From positions 344,099 through 408,098 of the forward strand of contig NW_027478880.1 of the NCBI RefSeq assembly GCF_051014685.1: DNA of 64,000 nt, read 5' to 3'. Source of the DNA: Ptiloglossa arizonensis. Its lineage: Eukaryota; Arthropoda; Insecta; Hymenoptera; Colletidae. Positions 50,910 to 62,582 of this stretch are shown in pieces. Under the pieces are notes generated by a model. The model did no database searches. It was not told where the DNA came from and was given only the letters and a program-made list of their open reading frames with translations. Position 1 is the stretch's first letter. Every line of letters starts with the position of its first letter. A program made the position numbers and the translations under genes.

Positions 50910-51792
50910 AGAATGGCCTAGGGAAAAAATACACATACCGTTGTAATCGGGCGAGTCTCTACTTCCAGGCGCTACAGGAATTTTTGGGTTAGGTCAATCC
51001 GTTCGCGAGATATGGGAGTTTGAAGCCAAGAAATGGTTGAGAAGGCAAAAAATTTTTCGCAATTCTGCTGCTCCAAACGCTTAACCAGAATGGCCTAGGG
51101 AAAAAATACACATACCGTTGTAATCGGGCGAGTTTCGACTTTCAGATGCAATAGGAATTTTTGGGTTAGGTCAATCCGTTCGCGAGATATGGGAGTTTGA
51201 AGCCAAGAAATGGTTGAGAAGGCAACAAATTTTTCGCAATTCTGCTGCTCCAAACGCTTAACCAGAATGGCCTAGGGAAAAAATACACATACCGTTGTAA
51301 TCGGGCGAGTTTCTACTTTCAGATGCAATAGGAATTTTTGGGTTAGGTCAATCCGTTCGCGAGATATGGGAGTTTGAAGCCAAGAAATGGTTGAGAATGC
51401 AAAAAATTTTTCGCAATTCTGCTGCTCCAAACGCTTAACCAGAATGGCCTAGGGAAAAAATACACATACCGTTGTAATCGGGCGAGTTTCTACTTTCAGA
51501 TGCAACAGGAATTTTTGGGTTAGGTCAATCCGCTCGCGAGATATGGGAGTTTGAATCCAAGAAATGGTTGAGAAGGAAAAAAATTTTTCGCATTTCTGCT
51601 GCTCCAAACGCTTAACCAGAATGGCCTAGGGAAAAAAAACATACCGTTGTAATCGGGCGAGTTTCTACTTTCAGATGCAATAGGAATTTTTGGGTTAGGT
51701 CAATCCGTTCGCGAGATATGGGAGTTTGAAGCCAAGAAATGGTTGAGAAGGCAAAAAATTTTTCGCAATTCTGCTGCTCCAAACGCTTAACC
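50910..51792 (+). repeat. Five-monomer module, tandem copy 2 (883 bp)
   Basis: This has the same five marker monomers as copy 1. The CCGCTCGCGAG variant is 884 bp downstream of its partner (50648 and 51532). The module appears again inside the larger units at about 53.6, 55.5 and 57.1 kb. Confidence 0.88.
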
Positions 51793-53207
51793 AGAATGGC
51801 CTAGGGAAAAAATACACATACCGTTATAATCGGGCGAGTTTCTACTTTCAGATGCACTAGGAATTTTTGGGTTAGGTCAATCCGTTCGCGAGATATGGGA
51901 GTTTGAAGCCAAGAAATGGTTGAGGAGGCAAAAAATTTTTCGCAATTCTGCTGCTCCAAACGCTTAAACAGAATGGCCTATGGAAAAAATACAGATACCG
52001 TTATAATCGGGCGAGTTTCTACTTTCAGATGCAACAGGAATTTTTGGGTTAGGTCAATCCGTTCGCGAGATATGGGAGTTTGAAGCTAAGAAATGGTTGA
52101 GAAGAAAACAAATCTTTCGCACTTCTGCTGCTCCAAACGCTTAACCAGAATGGCCTAGGGGAAAAATACACATACCGTTGTAATCGGGCGAGTTTCGACT
52201 TTCAGATGCAATAGGAATTTTTGGGTTAGGTCAATCCGTTCGCGAGATATGGGAGTTTGAAGCCAAGAAATGGTTGAGAAGGCAAAAAATTTTTCGCAAT
52301 TCTGCGGCTCCAACCGCTTAAACAGAATGGCCTAGGGAAAAAATACAGATACCGTTATAATCGGGCGAGTTTCTACTTTCAGATGCAATAGGAATTTTTG
52401 GGTTAGGTCAATCCGTTCGCGAGATATGGGAGTTTGAAGCCAAGAAATGGTTGAGGAGGCAAAAAATTTTTCGCAATTCTGCTGCTCCAAACGTTTAAAC
52501 AGAATGGCCTAGGGAAAAAATACAGATACCGTTATAATCGGGCGAGTTTCTATTTTCAGATGCAACAGGAATTTTTGGGTTAGGTCAATCCGTTCGCGAG
52601 ATATGGGAGTTTGAAGCCAAGAAATGGTTGAGAAGGCAAAAAATTTTTCGCAATTCTGCTGCTCCAAACGCTTAACCAGAATGGCCTAGGGAAAAAATTC
52701 ACATACCGTTGTAATCGGGCGAGTTTCTACTTTCAGATGCAACAGGAATTTTTGGGTTAGGTCAATCCGTTCGCGAGATATGGGAGTTTGAAGCCAAGAA
52801 ATGGTTGAGAAGGCATAAAATTTTTCGCATTTCTGCTGCTCCAAACGCTTAACCAGAATGGCCTAGGGAAAAAAAAACATACCGTTGTAATCGGGCGAGT
52901 TTCTACTTTCAGATGCAATAGGAATTTTTGGGTTAGGTCAATCCGTTCGCGAGATATGGGAGATTGAAGCCAAGAAATGGTTGAGAAGGCAAAAAATATT
53001 TCGCAATTCTGCTGCTCCAAACGCTTAACCAGAATGGCCTAGGGAAAAAATACACATACCGTTGTAATCGGGCGAGTTTCTACTTTCAGATGCAACAGGA
53101 ATTTTTGGGTTAGGTCAATCCGTTCGCGAGATATGGGAGTTTGAAGCCAAGAAATGGTTGAGGAGGCAAAAAATTTTTCGCAATTCTGCTGCTCCAAACG
53201 CTTAAAC

Positions 53208-55151
53208 AGAATGGCCTAGGGAAAAAATACAGATACCGTTATAATCGGGCGAGTTTCTACTTTCAGATGCAACAGGAATTTTTGGGTTAGGTCATCCGTT
53301 CGCGAGATATGGGAGTTTGAAGCTAAGAAATGGTTGAGAAGACAACAAATCTTTCGCACTTCTGCTGCTCCAAACGCTTAACCAGAATGGCCTAGGGAAA
53401 AAATACACATACCGTTGTAATCGGGCGAGTCTCAACTTCCAGACGCTACAGGAATTTTTGGGTTAGGTCAATCCGTTCGCGAGATATGGGAGTTTGAAGC
53501 CAAGAAATGGTTGAGAAGGCAAAAAATTTTTCGCAATTCTGCTGCTCCAAACGCTTAACCAGAATGGCCTAGGGAAAAAATACACATACCGTTTTAATCG
53601 GGCGAGTCTCTACTTCCAGGCGCTACAGGAATTTTTGGGTTAGGTCAATCCGTTCGCGAGATATGGGAGTTTGAAGCCAAGAAATGGTTGAGAAGGCAAA
53701 AAATTTTTCGCAATTCTGCTGCTCCAAACGCTTAACCAGAATGGCCTAGGGAAAAAATACACATACCGTTGTAATCGGGCGAGTTTCGACTTTCAGATGC
53801 AATAGGAATTTTTGGGTTAGGTCAATCCGTTCGCGAGATATGGGAGTTTGAAGCCAAGAAATGGTTGAGAAGGCAACAAATTTTTCGCAATTCTGCTGCT
53901 CCAAACGCTTAACCAGAATGGCCTAGGGAAAAAATACACATACCGTTGTAATCGGGCGAGTTTCTACTTTCAGATGCAATAGGAATTTTTGGGTTAGGTC
54001 AATCCGTTCGCGAGATATGGGAGTTTGAAGCCAAGAAATGGTTGAGAATGCAAAAAATTTTTCGCAATTCTGCTGCTCCAAACGCTTAACCAGAATGGCC
54101 TAGGGAAAAAATACACATACCGTTGTAATCGGGCGAGTTTCTACTTTCAGATGCAACAGGAATTTTTGGGTTAGGTCAATCCGCTCGCGAGATATGGGAG
54201 TTTGAATCCAAGAAATGGTTGAGAAGGAAAAAAATTTTTCGCATTTCTGCTGCTCCAAACGCTTAACCAGAATGGCCTAGGGAAAAAAAACATACCGTTG
54301 TAATCGGGCGAGTTTCTACTTTCAGATGCAATAGGAATTTTTGGGTTAGGTCAATCCGTTCGCGAGATATGGGAGTTTGAAGCCAAGAAATGGTTGAGAA
54401 GACAACAAATCTTTCGCACTTCTGCTGCTCCAAACGCTTAACCAGAATGGCCTAGGGAAAAAATACACATACCGTTGTAATCGGGCGAGTTTCGACTTTC
54501 AGATGCAATAGGAATTTTTGGGTTAGGTCAATCCGTTCGCGAGATATGGGAGTTTGAAGCCAAGAAATGGTTGAGAAGGCAAAAAATTTTTCGCAATTCT
54601 GCTGCTCCAAACGCTTAACCAGAATGGCCTAGGGAAAAAATACACATACCGCTGTAATCGGGCGAGGTTCTACTTTCAGATACAATTGTAATTTTTGGGT
54701 TAGGTCAATCCGTTCGCGAGATATGGGAGTTTGAAGCCAAGAAATGGTTGAGAAGGCAAAAAATTTTTCGCATTTCTGCTGCTCCAAACGCTTAACCAGA
54801 ATGGCCTAGGGAAAAAATACACATACCGTTGTAATCGGGCGAGTTTCTACTTTCAGATGCAATAGGAATTTTTGGGTTAGGTCAATCCGTTCGCGAGATA
54901 TGGGAGTTTGAAGCTAAGAAATGGTTGAGAAGGCAAAAAATTTTTCGCAATTCTACTGCTCCAAACGCTTAAACAGAATGGCCTAGGCAAAAAATACAGA
55001 TACCGTTATAATCGGGCGTGTTTCTACTTTCAGATGCAATAGGAATTTTTGGGTTAGGTCAATCCGTTCGCGAGATATGGGAGTTTGAAGCCAAGAAATG
55101 GTTGAGGAGGCAAAAAATTTTTCGCAATTCTGCTGCTCCAAACGCTTAAAC
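53208..55151 (+). repeat. Unit 1 of the TCATCCG series, 11 monomers (1944 bp)
   Basis: It starts with a CAGATACCGTTATAATC monomer carrying GGTTAGGTCATCCG, then GAGTCTCAACTTCCAGACGCT (53429), then the five-monomer CCAGGCGCT module, then four further monomers before the next start. One of these has GAGGTTCTAC and another has GGGCGTGTTTC. The length is 11 monomers minus 3 bp. Confidence 0.83.
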
Positions 55152-56741
55152 AGAATGGCCTAGGGAAAAAATACAGATACCGTTATAATCGGGCGAGTTT
55201 CTACTTTCAGATGCAACAGGAATTTTTGGGTTAGGTCATCCGTTCGCGAGATATGGGAGTTTGAAGCTAAGAAATGGTTGAGAAGACAACAAATCTTTCG
55301 CACTTCTGCTGCTCCAAACGCTTAACCAGAATGGCCTAGGGAAAAAATACACATACCGTTGTAATCGGGCGAGTCTCAACTTCCAGACGCTACAGGAATT
55401 TTTGGGTTAGGTCAATCCGTTCGCGAGATATGGGAGTTTGAAGCCAAGAAATGGTTGAGAAGGCAAAAAATTTTTCGCAATTCTGCTGCTCCAAACGCTT
55501 AACCAGAATGGCCTAGGGAAAAAATACACATACCGTTGTAATCGGGCGAGTCTCTACTTCCAGGCGCTACAGGAATTTTTGGGTTAGGTCAATCCGTTCG
55601 CGAGATATGGGAGTTTGAAGCCAAGAAATGGTTGAGAAGGCAAAAAATTTTTCGCAATTCTGCTGCTCCAAACGCTTAACCAGAATGGCCTAGGGAAAAA
55701 ATACACATACCGTTGTAATCGGGCGAGTTTCGACTTTCAGATGCAATAGGAATTTTTGGGTTAGGTCAATCCGTTCGCGAGATATGGGAGTTTGAAGCCA
55801 AGAAATGGTTGAGAAGGCAACAAATTTTTCGCAATTCTGCTGCTCCAAACGCTTAACCAGAATGGCCTAGGGAAAAAATACACATACCGTTGTAATCGGG
55901 CGAGTTTCTACTTTCAGATGCAATAGGAATTTTTGGGTTAGGTCAATCCGTTCGCGAGATATGGGAGTTTGAAGCCAAGAAATGGTTGAGAATGCAAAAA
56001 ATTTTTCGCAATTCTGCTGCTCCAAACGCTTAACCAGAATGGCCTAGGGAAAAAATACACATACCGTTGTAATCGGGCGAGTTTCTACTTTCAGATGCAA
56101 CAGGAATTTTTGGGTTAGGTCAATCCGCTCGCGAGATATGGGAGTTTGAATCCAAGAAATGGTTGAGAAGGAAAAAAATTTTTCGCATTTCTGCTGCTCC
56201 AAACGCTTAACCAGAATGGCCTAGGGAAAAAAAACATACCGTTGTAATCGGGCGAGTTTCTACTTTCAGATGCAATAGGAATTTTTGGGTTAGGTCAATC
56301 CGTTCGCGAGATATGGGAGTTTGAAGCCAAGAAATGGTTGAGGAGGCAAAAAATTTTTCGCAATTCTGCTGCTCCAAACGTTTAAACAGAATGGCCTAGG
56401 GAAAAAATACAGATACCGTTATAATCGGGCGAGTTTCTATTTTCAGATGCAACAGGAATTTTTGGGTTAGGTCAATCCGTTCGCGAGATATGGGAGTTTG
56501 AAGCCAAGAAATGGTTGAGAAGGCAAAAAATTTTTCGCAATTCTGCTGCTCCAAACGCTTAACCAGAATGGCCTAGGGAAAAAATTCACATACCGTTGTA
56601 ATCGGGCGAGTTTCTACTTTCAGATGCAATAGGAATTTTTGGGTTAGGTCAATCCGTTCGCGAGATATGGGAGATTGAAGCCAAGAAATGGTTGAGAAGG
56701 CAAAAAATTTTTCGCAATTCTGCTGCTCCAAACGCTTAAAC
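55152..56741 (+). repeat. Unit 2 of the TCATCCG series, 9 monomers (1590 bp)
   Basis: It has the same opening pair and five-monomer module as unit 1, followed by only two monomers (one with TTTCTATTTTCAG, one with GGGAGATTGAAG). GAGTCTCAAC at 55373 is 1944 bp after that of unit 1 and 1590 bp before that of unit 3. Confidence 0.84.
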
Positions 56742-58331
56742 AGAATGGCCTAGGGAAAAAATACAGATACCGTTATAATCGGGCGAGTTTCTACTTTCAG
56801 ATGCAACAGGAATTTTTGGGTTAGGTCATCCGTTCGCGAGATATGGGAGTTTGAAGCTAAGAAATGGTTGAGAAGACAACAAATCTTTCGCACTTCTGCT
56901 GCTCCAAACGCTTAACCAGAATGGCCTAGGGAAAAAATACACATACCGTTGTAATCGGGCGAGTCTCAACTTCCAGACGCTACAGGAATTTTTGGGTTAG
57001 GTCAATCCGTTCGCGAGATATGGGAGTTTGAAGCCAAGAAATGGTTGAGAAGGCAAGAAATTTTTCGCAATTCTGCTGCTCCAAACGCTTAACCAGAATG
57101 GCCTAGGGAAAAAATACACATACCGTTGTAATCGGGCGAGTCTCTACTTCCAGGCGCTACAGGAATTTTTGGGTTAGGTCAATCCGTTCGCGAGATATGG
57201 GAGTTTGAAGCCAAGAAATGGTTGAGAAGGCAAAAAATTTTTCGCAATTCTGCTGCTCCAAACGCTTAACCAGAATGGCCTAGGGAAAAAATACACATAC
57301 CGTTGTAATCGGGCGAGTTTCGACTTTCAGATGCAATAGGAATTTTTGGGTTAGGTCAATCCGTTCGCGAGATATGGGAGTTTGAAGCCAAGAAATGGTT
57401 GAGAAGGCAACAAATTTTTCGCAATTCTGCTGCTCCAAACGCTTAACCAGAATGGCCTAGGGAAAAAATACACATACCGTTGTAATCGGGCGAGTTTCTA
57501 CTTTCAGATGCAATAGGAATTTTTGGGTTAGGTCAATCCGTTCGCGAGATATGGGAGTTTGAAGCCAAGAAATGGTTGAGAATGCAAAAAATTTTTCGCA
57601 ATTCTGCTGCTCCAAACGCTTAACCAGAATGGCCTAGGGAAAAAATACACATACCGTTGTAATCGGGCGAGTTTCTACTTTCAGATGCAACAGGAATTTT
57701 TGGGTTAGGTCAATCCGCTCGCGAGATATGGGAGTTTGAATCCAAGAAATGGTTGAGAAGGAAAAAAATTTTTCGCATTTCTGCTGCTCCAAACGCTTAA
57801 CCAGAATGGCCTAGGGAAAAAAAACATACCGTTGTAATCGGGCGAGTTTCTACTTTCAGATGCAATAGGAATTTTTGGGTTAGGTCAATCCGTTCGCGAG
57901 ATATGGGAGTTTGAAGCCAAGAAATGGTTGAGAAGGCAAAAAATTTTTCGCAATTCATCTGCTCCAAACGCTTAACCAGAATGGCCTAGGGAAAAAATAC
58001 ACATACCGTTGTAATCGGGCGAGTTTCTACTTTCAGATGCACTAGGAATTTTTGGGTTAGGTCAATCCGTTCGCGAGATATGGGAGTTTGAAGCCAAGAA
58101 ATGGTTGAGGAGGCAAAAAATTTTTCGCAATTCTGCTGCTCCAAACGTTTAAACAGAATGGCCTAGGGAAAAAATACAGATACCGTTATAATCGGGCGAG
58201 TTTCTATTTTCAGATGCAACAGGAATTTTTGGGTTAGGTCAATCCGTTCGCGAGATATGGGAGTTTGAAGCCAAGAAATGGTTGAGGAGGCAAAAAATTT
58301 TTCGCAATTCTGCTGCTCCAAACGCTTAAAC
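56742..58331 (+). repeat. Unit 3 of the TCATCCG series, 9 monomers (1590 bp)
   Basis: This is a head-to-tail copy of unit 2 with the same length and opening markers (GAGTCTCAAC at 56963). It differs in its last monomers (GATGCACTAGG present, and CGCAATTCATCTGC near 57952). AAGGCAAGAAATTTTT near 57055 is private to this unit. Confidence 0.83.
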
Positions 58332-60280
58332 AGAATGGCCTAGGGAAAAAATACAGATACCGTTATAATCGGGCGAGTTTCTACTTTCAGATGCAACAGG
58401 GATTTTTGGGTTAGGTCATCCGTTCGCGAGATATGGGAGTTTGAAGCTAAGAAATGGTTGAGAAGACAACAAATCTTTCGCACTTCTGCTGCTCCAAACG
58501 CTTAACCAGAATGGCCTAGGGAAAAAATACACATACCGTTGTAATCGGGCGAGTCTCAACTTCCAGACGCTACAGGAATTTTTGGGTTAGGTCAATCCGT
58601 TCGCGAGATATGGGAGTTTGAAGCCAAGAAATGGTTGAGAAGGCAAAAAATTTTTCGCAATTCTGCTGCTCCAAACGCTTAACCAGAATGGCCTAGGGAA
58701 AAAATACACATACCGTTGTAATCGGGCGAGTCTCTACTTCCAGACGCTACAGGAATTTTTGGGTTAGGTCAATCCGTTCGCGAGATATGGGAGTTTGAAG
58801 CCAAGAAATGGTTGAGAAGGCAAAAAATTTTTCGCAATTCTGCTGCTCCAAACGCTTAACCAGAATGGCCTAGGGAAAAAATACACATACCGCTGTAATC
58901 GAGCGAGGTTCTATAATACTTTCAGATGCAATTGGAATTTTTGGGTTAGGTCAATCCGTTCGCGAGATATGGGAGTTTGAAGCCAAGAAATGGTTGAGAA
59001 GGCAAAAAATTTTTCGCAATTCTGCTGCTCCAAACGCTTAACCAGAATGGCCTAGGGAAAAAATACACATACCGTTGTAATCGGGCGAGTTTCTACTTTC
59101 AGATGCAACAGGAATTTTTGGGTTAGGTCAATCCGTTCGCGAGATATGGGAGTTTGAAGCCAAGAAATGGTTGAGAAGGCAAAAAATTTTTCGCATTTCT
59201 GCTGCTCCAAACGCTTAACCAGAATGGCCTAGGGAAAAAATACACATTCCGTTGTAATCGGGCGAGTTTCTACTTTCAGATGCAATAGGAATTTTTGGGT
59301 TAGGTCAATCCGTTCGCGAGATATGGGAGTTTGAAGCCAAGAAATGGTTGAGGAGGCAAAAAATTTTCCCAATTCTGCTGCTCCAAACGCTTAAACAGAA
59401 TGGCCTAGGGAAAAAATACAGATACCGTTATAATCGGGCGAGTTTCTACTTTCAGATGCAACAGGAATTTTTGGGTTAGGTCAATCCGTTCGCGAGATAT
59501 GGGTGTTTGAAGCTAAGAAATGGTTGAGAAGACACAAATCTTTCGCACTTCTGCTGCTCCAAACGCTTAACCAGAATGGCCTAGGGAAAAAAAACACATA
59601 CCTCTGTAATCGGGCGAGGTTCTACTTTCAGATGCAATAGGAATTTTTGGGTTAGGTCAATCCGTTCGCGAGATAAGGGAGTTTGAAGCCAAGAAATGGT
59701 TGAGAAGGCCAAAAATTTTTCGCAATTCTGCTGCTCCAAACGCTTAAACAGAATGGCCTAGGGAAAAAATACAGATACCGTTATAATCGGGCGTGTTTCT
59801 ACTTTCAGATGCAACAGGAATTTTTCGGTTAGGTCAATCCATTCGCGAGATATGGGAGTTTGAAGCTAAGAAATGGTTGAGAAGACAACAAATCTTTCGC
59901 ACTTCTGCTGCTCCAAACGCTTAACCAGAATGGCCTAGGGAAAAAATACACATACCGTTGTAATCGGGCGAGTTTCTACTTTCAGATGCAATAGGAATTT
60001 TTGGGTTAGGTCAATCCGTTCGAGAGATATGGGAGTTTGAAGCCAAGAAATGGTTGAGAAGGCAAAAAATTTTTCGCAATTCTGCTGCTCCAAACGCTTA
60101 ACCAGAATGGCCTAGGGAAAAAATACACATACCGTTGTAATCGGGCGAGTCTCTACTTCCAGACGCTACAGGAATTTTTGGGTTAGGTCAATCCGTTCGC
60201 GAGATATGGGAGTTTGAAGCCAAGAAATGGTTGAGAAGGCAAAAAATTTTTCGCAATTCTGCTGCTCCAAACGCATAACC
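58332..60280 (+). repeat. Unit 4 of the TCATCCG series, 11 monomers (1949 bp), first with the TATAATAC insertion monomer
   Basis: It opens like units 1-3, but with GCAACAGGGATTTTT, and then switches to a different series: CCAGACGCT; the 182-bp GAGGTTCTATAATAC monomer; CGCATTTC; ACACATTCCG; GAGGCAAAAAATTTTCCC; AAGACACAAATC; GAGGTTCTAC with GATAAGGG; GGGCGTGTTTC; CGAGAGATATGG. Units 5 and 6 copy this series. Confidence 0.85.
58901..58920 (+). repeat. 5-bp insertion variant (182-bp monomer)
   Basis: This position reads GAGGTTCTATAATACTTTC where other monomers have GAGTTTCTACTTTC, 5 bp longer. The same insertion is at 60850-60869 and 63150-63169, once per HOR unit, so it arose once and spread with the unit. 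GAGGTTCTAC without the insertion, at about 48653, 54664 and 59613, is a plausible precursor. Confidence 0.85.
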
Positions 60281-62582
60281 AGAATGGCCTAGGGAAAAAA
60301 TACAGATACCGTTATAATCGGGCGAGTTTCTACTTTCAGATGCAACAGGGATTTTTGGGTTAGGTCATCCGTTCGCGAGATATGGGAGTTTGAAGCTAAG
60401 AAATGGTTGAGAAGACAACAAATCTTTCGCACTTCTGCTGCTCCAAACGCTTAACCAGAATGGCCTAGGGAAAAAATACACATACCGTTGTAATCGGGCG
60501 AGTCTCAACTTCCAGACGCTACAGGAATTTTTGGGTTAGGTCAATCCGTTCGCGAGATATGGGAGTTTGAAGCCAAGAAATGGTTGAGAAGGCAAAAAAT
60601 TTTTCGCAATTCTGCTGCTCCAAACGCTTAACCAGAATGGCCTAGGGAAAAAATACACATACCGTTGTAATCGGGCGAGTCTCTACTTCCAGACGCTACA
60701 GGAATTTTTGGGTTAGGTCAATCCGTTCGCGAGATATGGGAGTTTGAAGCCAAGAAATGGTTGAGAAGGCAAAAAATTTTTCGCAATTCTGCTGCTCCAA
60801 ACGCTTAACCAGAATGGCCTAGGGAAAAAATACACATACCGCTGTAATCGAGCGAGGTTCTATAATACTTTCAGATGCAATTGGAATTTTTGGGTTAGGT
60901 CAATCCGTTCGCGAGATATGGGAGTTTGAAGCCAAGAAATGGTTGAGAAGGCAAAAAATTTTTCGCAATTCTGCTGCTCCAAACGCTTAACCAGAATGGC
61001 CTAGGGAAAAAATACACATACCGTTGTAATCGGGCGAGTTTCTACTTTCAGATGCAACAGGAATTTTTGGGTTAGGTCAATCCGTTCGCGAGATATGGGA
61101 GTTTGAAGCCAAGAAATGGTTGAGAAGGCAAAAAATTTTTCGCATTTCTGCTGCTCCAAACGCTTAACCAGAATGGCCTAGGGAAAAAATACACATTCCG
61201 TTGTAATCGGGCGAGTTTCTACTTTCAGATGCAATAGGAATTTTTGGGTTAGGTCAATCCGTTCGCGAGATATGGGAGTTTGAAGCCAAGAAATGGTTGA
61301 GAAGGCAAAAAATTTTTCGCAATTCTGCTGCTCCAAACGCTTAACCAGAATGGCCTAGGGAAAAAATACACATACCGTTGTAATCGGGCGAGTTTCTACT
61401 TTCAGATGCAACAGGAATTTTTGGGTTAGGTCAATCCGTTCGCGAGATATGGGAGTTTGAAGCCAAGAAATGGTTGAGAAGGCAAAAAATTTTTCGCATT
61501 TCTGCTGCTCCAAACGCTTAACCAGAATGGCCTAGGGAAAAAATACACATTCCGTTGTAATCGGGCGAGTTTCTACTTTCAGATGCAATAGGAATTTTTG
61601 GGTTAGGTCAATCCGTTCGCGAGATATGGGAGTTTGAAGCCAAGAAATGGTTGAGGAGGCAAAAAATTTTCCCAATTCTGCTGCTCCAAACGCTTAAACA
61701 GAATGGCCTAGGGAAAAAATACAGATACCGTTATAATCGGGCGAGTTTCTACTTTCAGATGCAACAGGAATTTTTGGGTTAGGTCAATCCGTTCGCGAGA
61801 TATGGGTGTTTGAAGCTAAGAAATGGTTGAGAAGACACAAATCTTTCGCACTTCTGCTGCTCCAAACGCTTAACCAGAATGGCCTAGGGAAAAAAAACAC
61901 ATACCTCTGTAATCGGGCGAGGTTCTACTTTCAGATGCAATAGGAATTTTTGGGTTAGGTCAATCCGTTCGCGAGATAAGGGAGTTTGAAGCCAAGAAAT
62001 GGTTGAGAAGGCCAAAAATTTTTCGCAATTCTGCTGCTCCAAACGCTTAAACAGAATGGCCTAGGGAAAAAATACAGATACCGTTATAATCGGGCGTGTT
62101 TCTACTTTCAGATGCAACAGGAATTTTTCGGTTAGGTCAATCCATTCGCGAGATATGGGAGTTTGAAGCTAAGAAATGGTTGAGAAGACAACAAATCTTT
62201 CGCACTTCTGCTGCTCCAAACGCTTAACCAGAATGGCCTAGGGAAAAAATACACATACCGTTGTAATCGGGCGAGTTTCTACTTTCAGATGCAATAGGAA
62301 TTTTTGGGTTAGGTCAATCCGTTCGAGAGATATGGGAGTTTGAAGCCAAGAAATGGTTGAGAAGGCAAAAAATTTTTCGCAATTCTGCTGCTCCAAACGC
62401 TTAACCAGAATGGCCTAGGGAAAAAATACACATACCGTTGTAATCGGGCGAGTCTCTACTTCCAGACGCTACAGGAATTTTTGGGTTAGGTCAATCCGTT
62501 CGCGAGATATGGAGTTTGAAGCCAAGAAATGGTTGAGAAGGCAAAAAATTTTTCGCAATTCTGCTGCTCCAAACGCATAACC
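60281..62582 (+). repeat. Unit 5 of the TCATCCG series, 13 monomers (2302 bp)
   Basis: This is unit 4 plus two extra monomers. The ACACATTCCG monomer and its neighbour are duplicated (61191 and 61545, exactly 354 bp apart). The remaining markers follow in the same order as in unit 4. Within the last monomer GATATGGAGTTT lacks one G, where an error-rich stretch begins. Confidence 0.86.
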
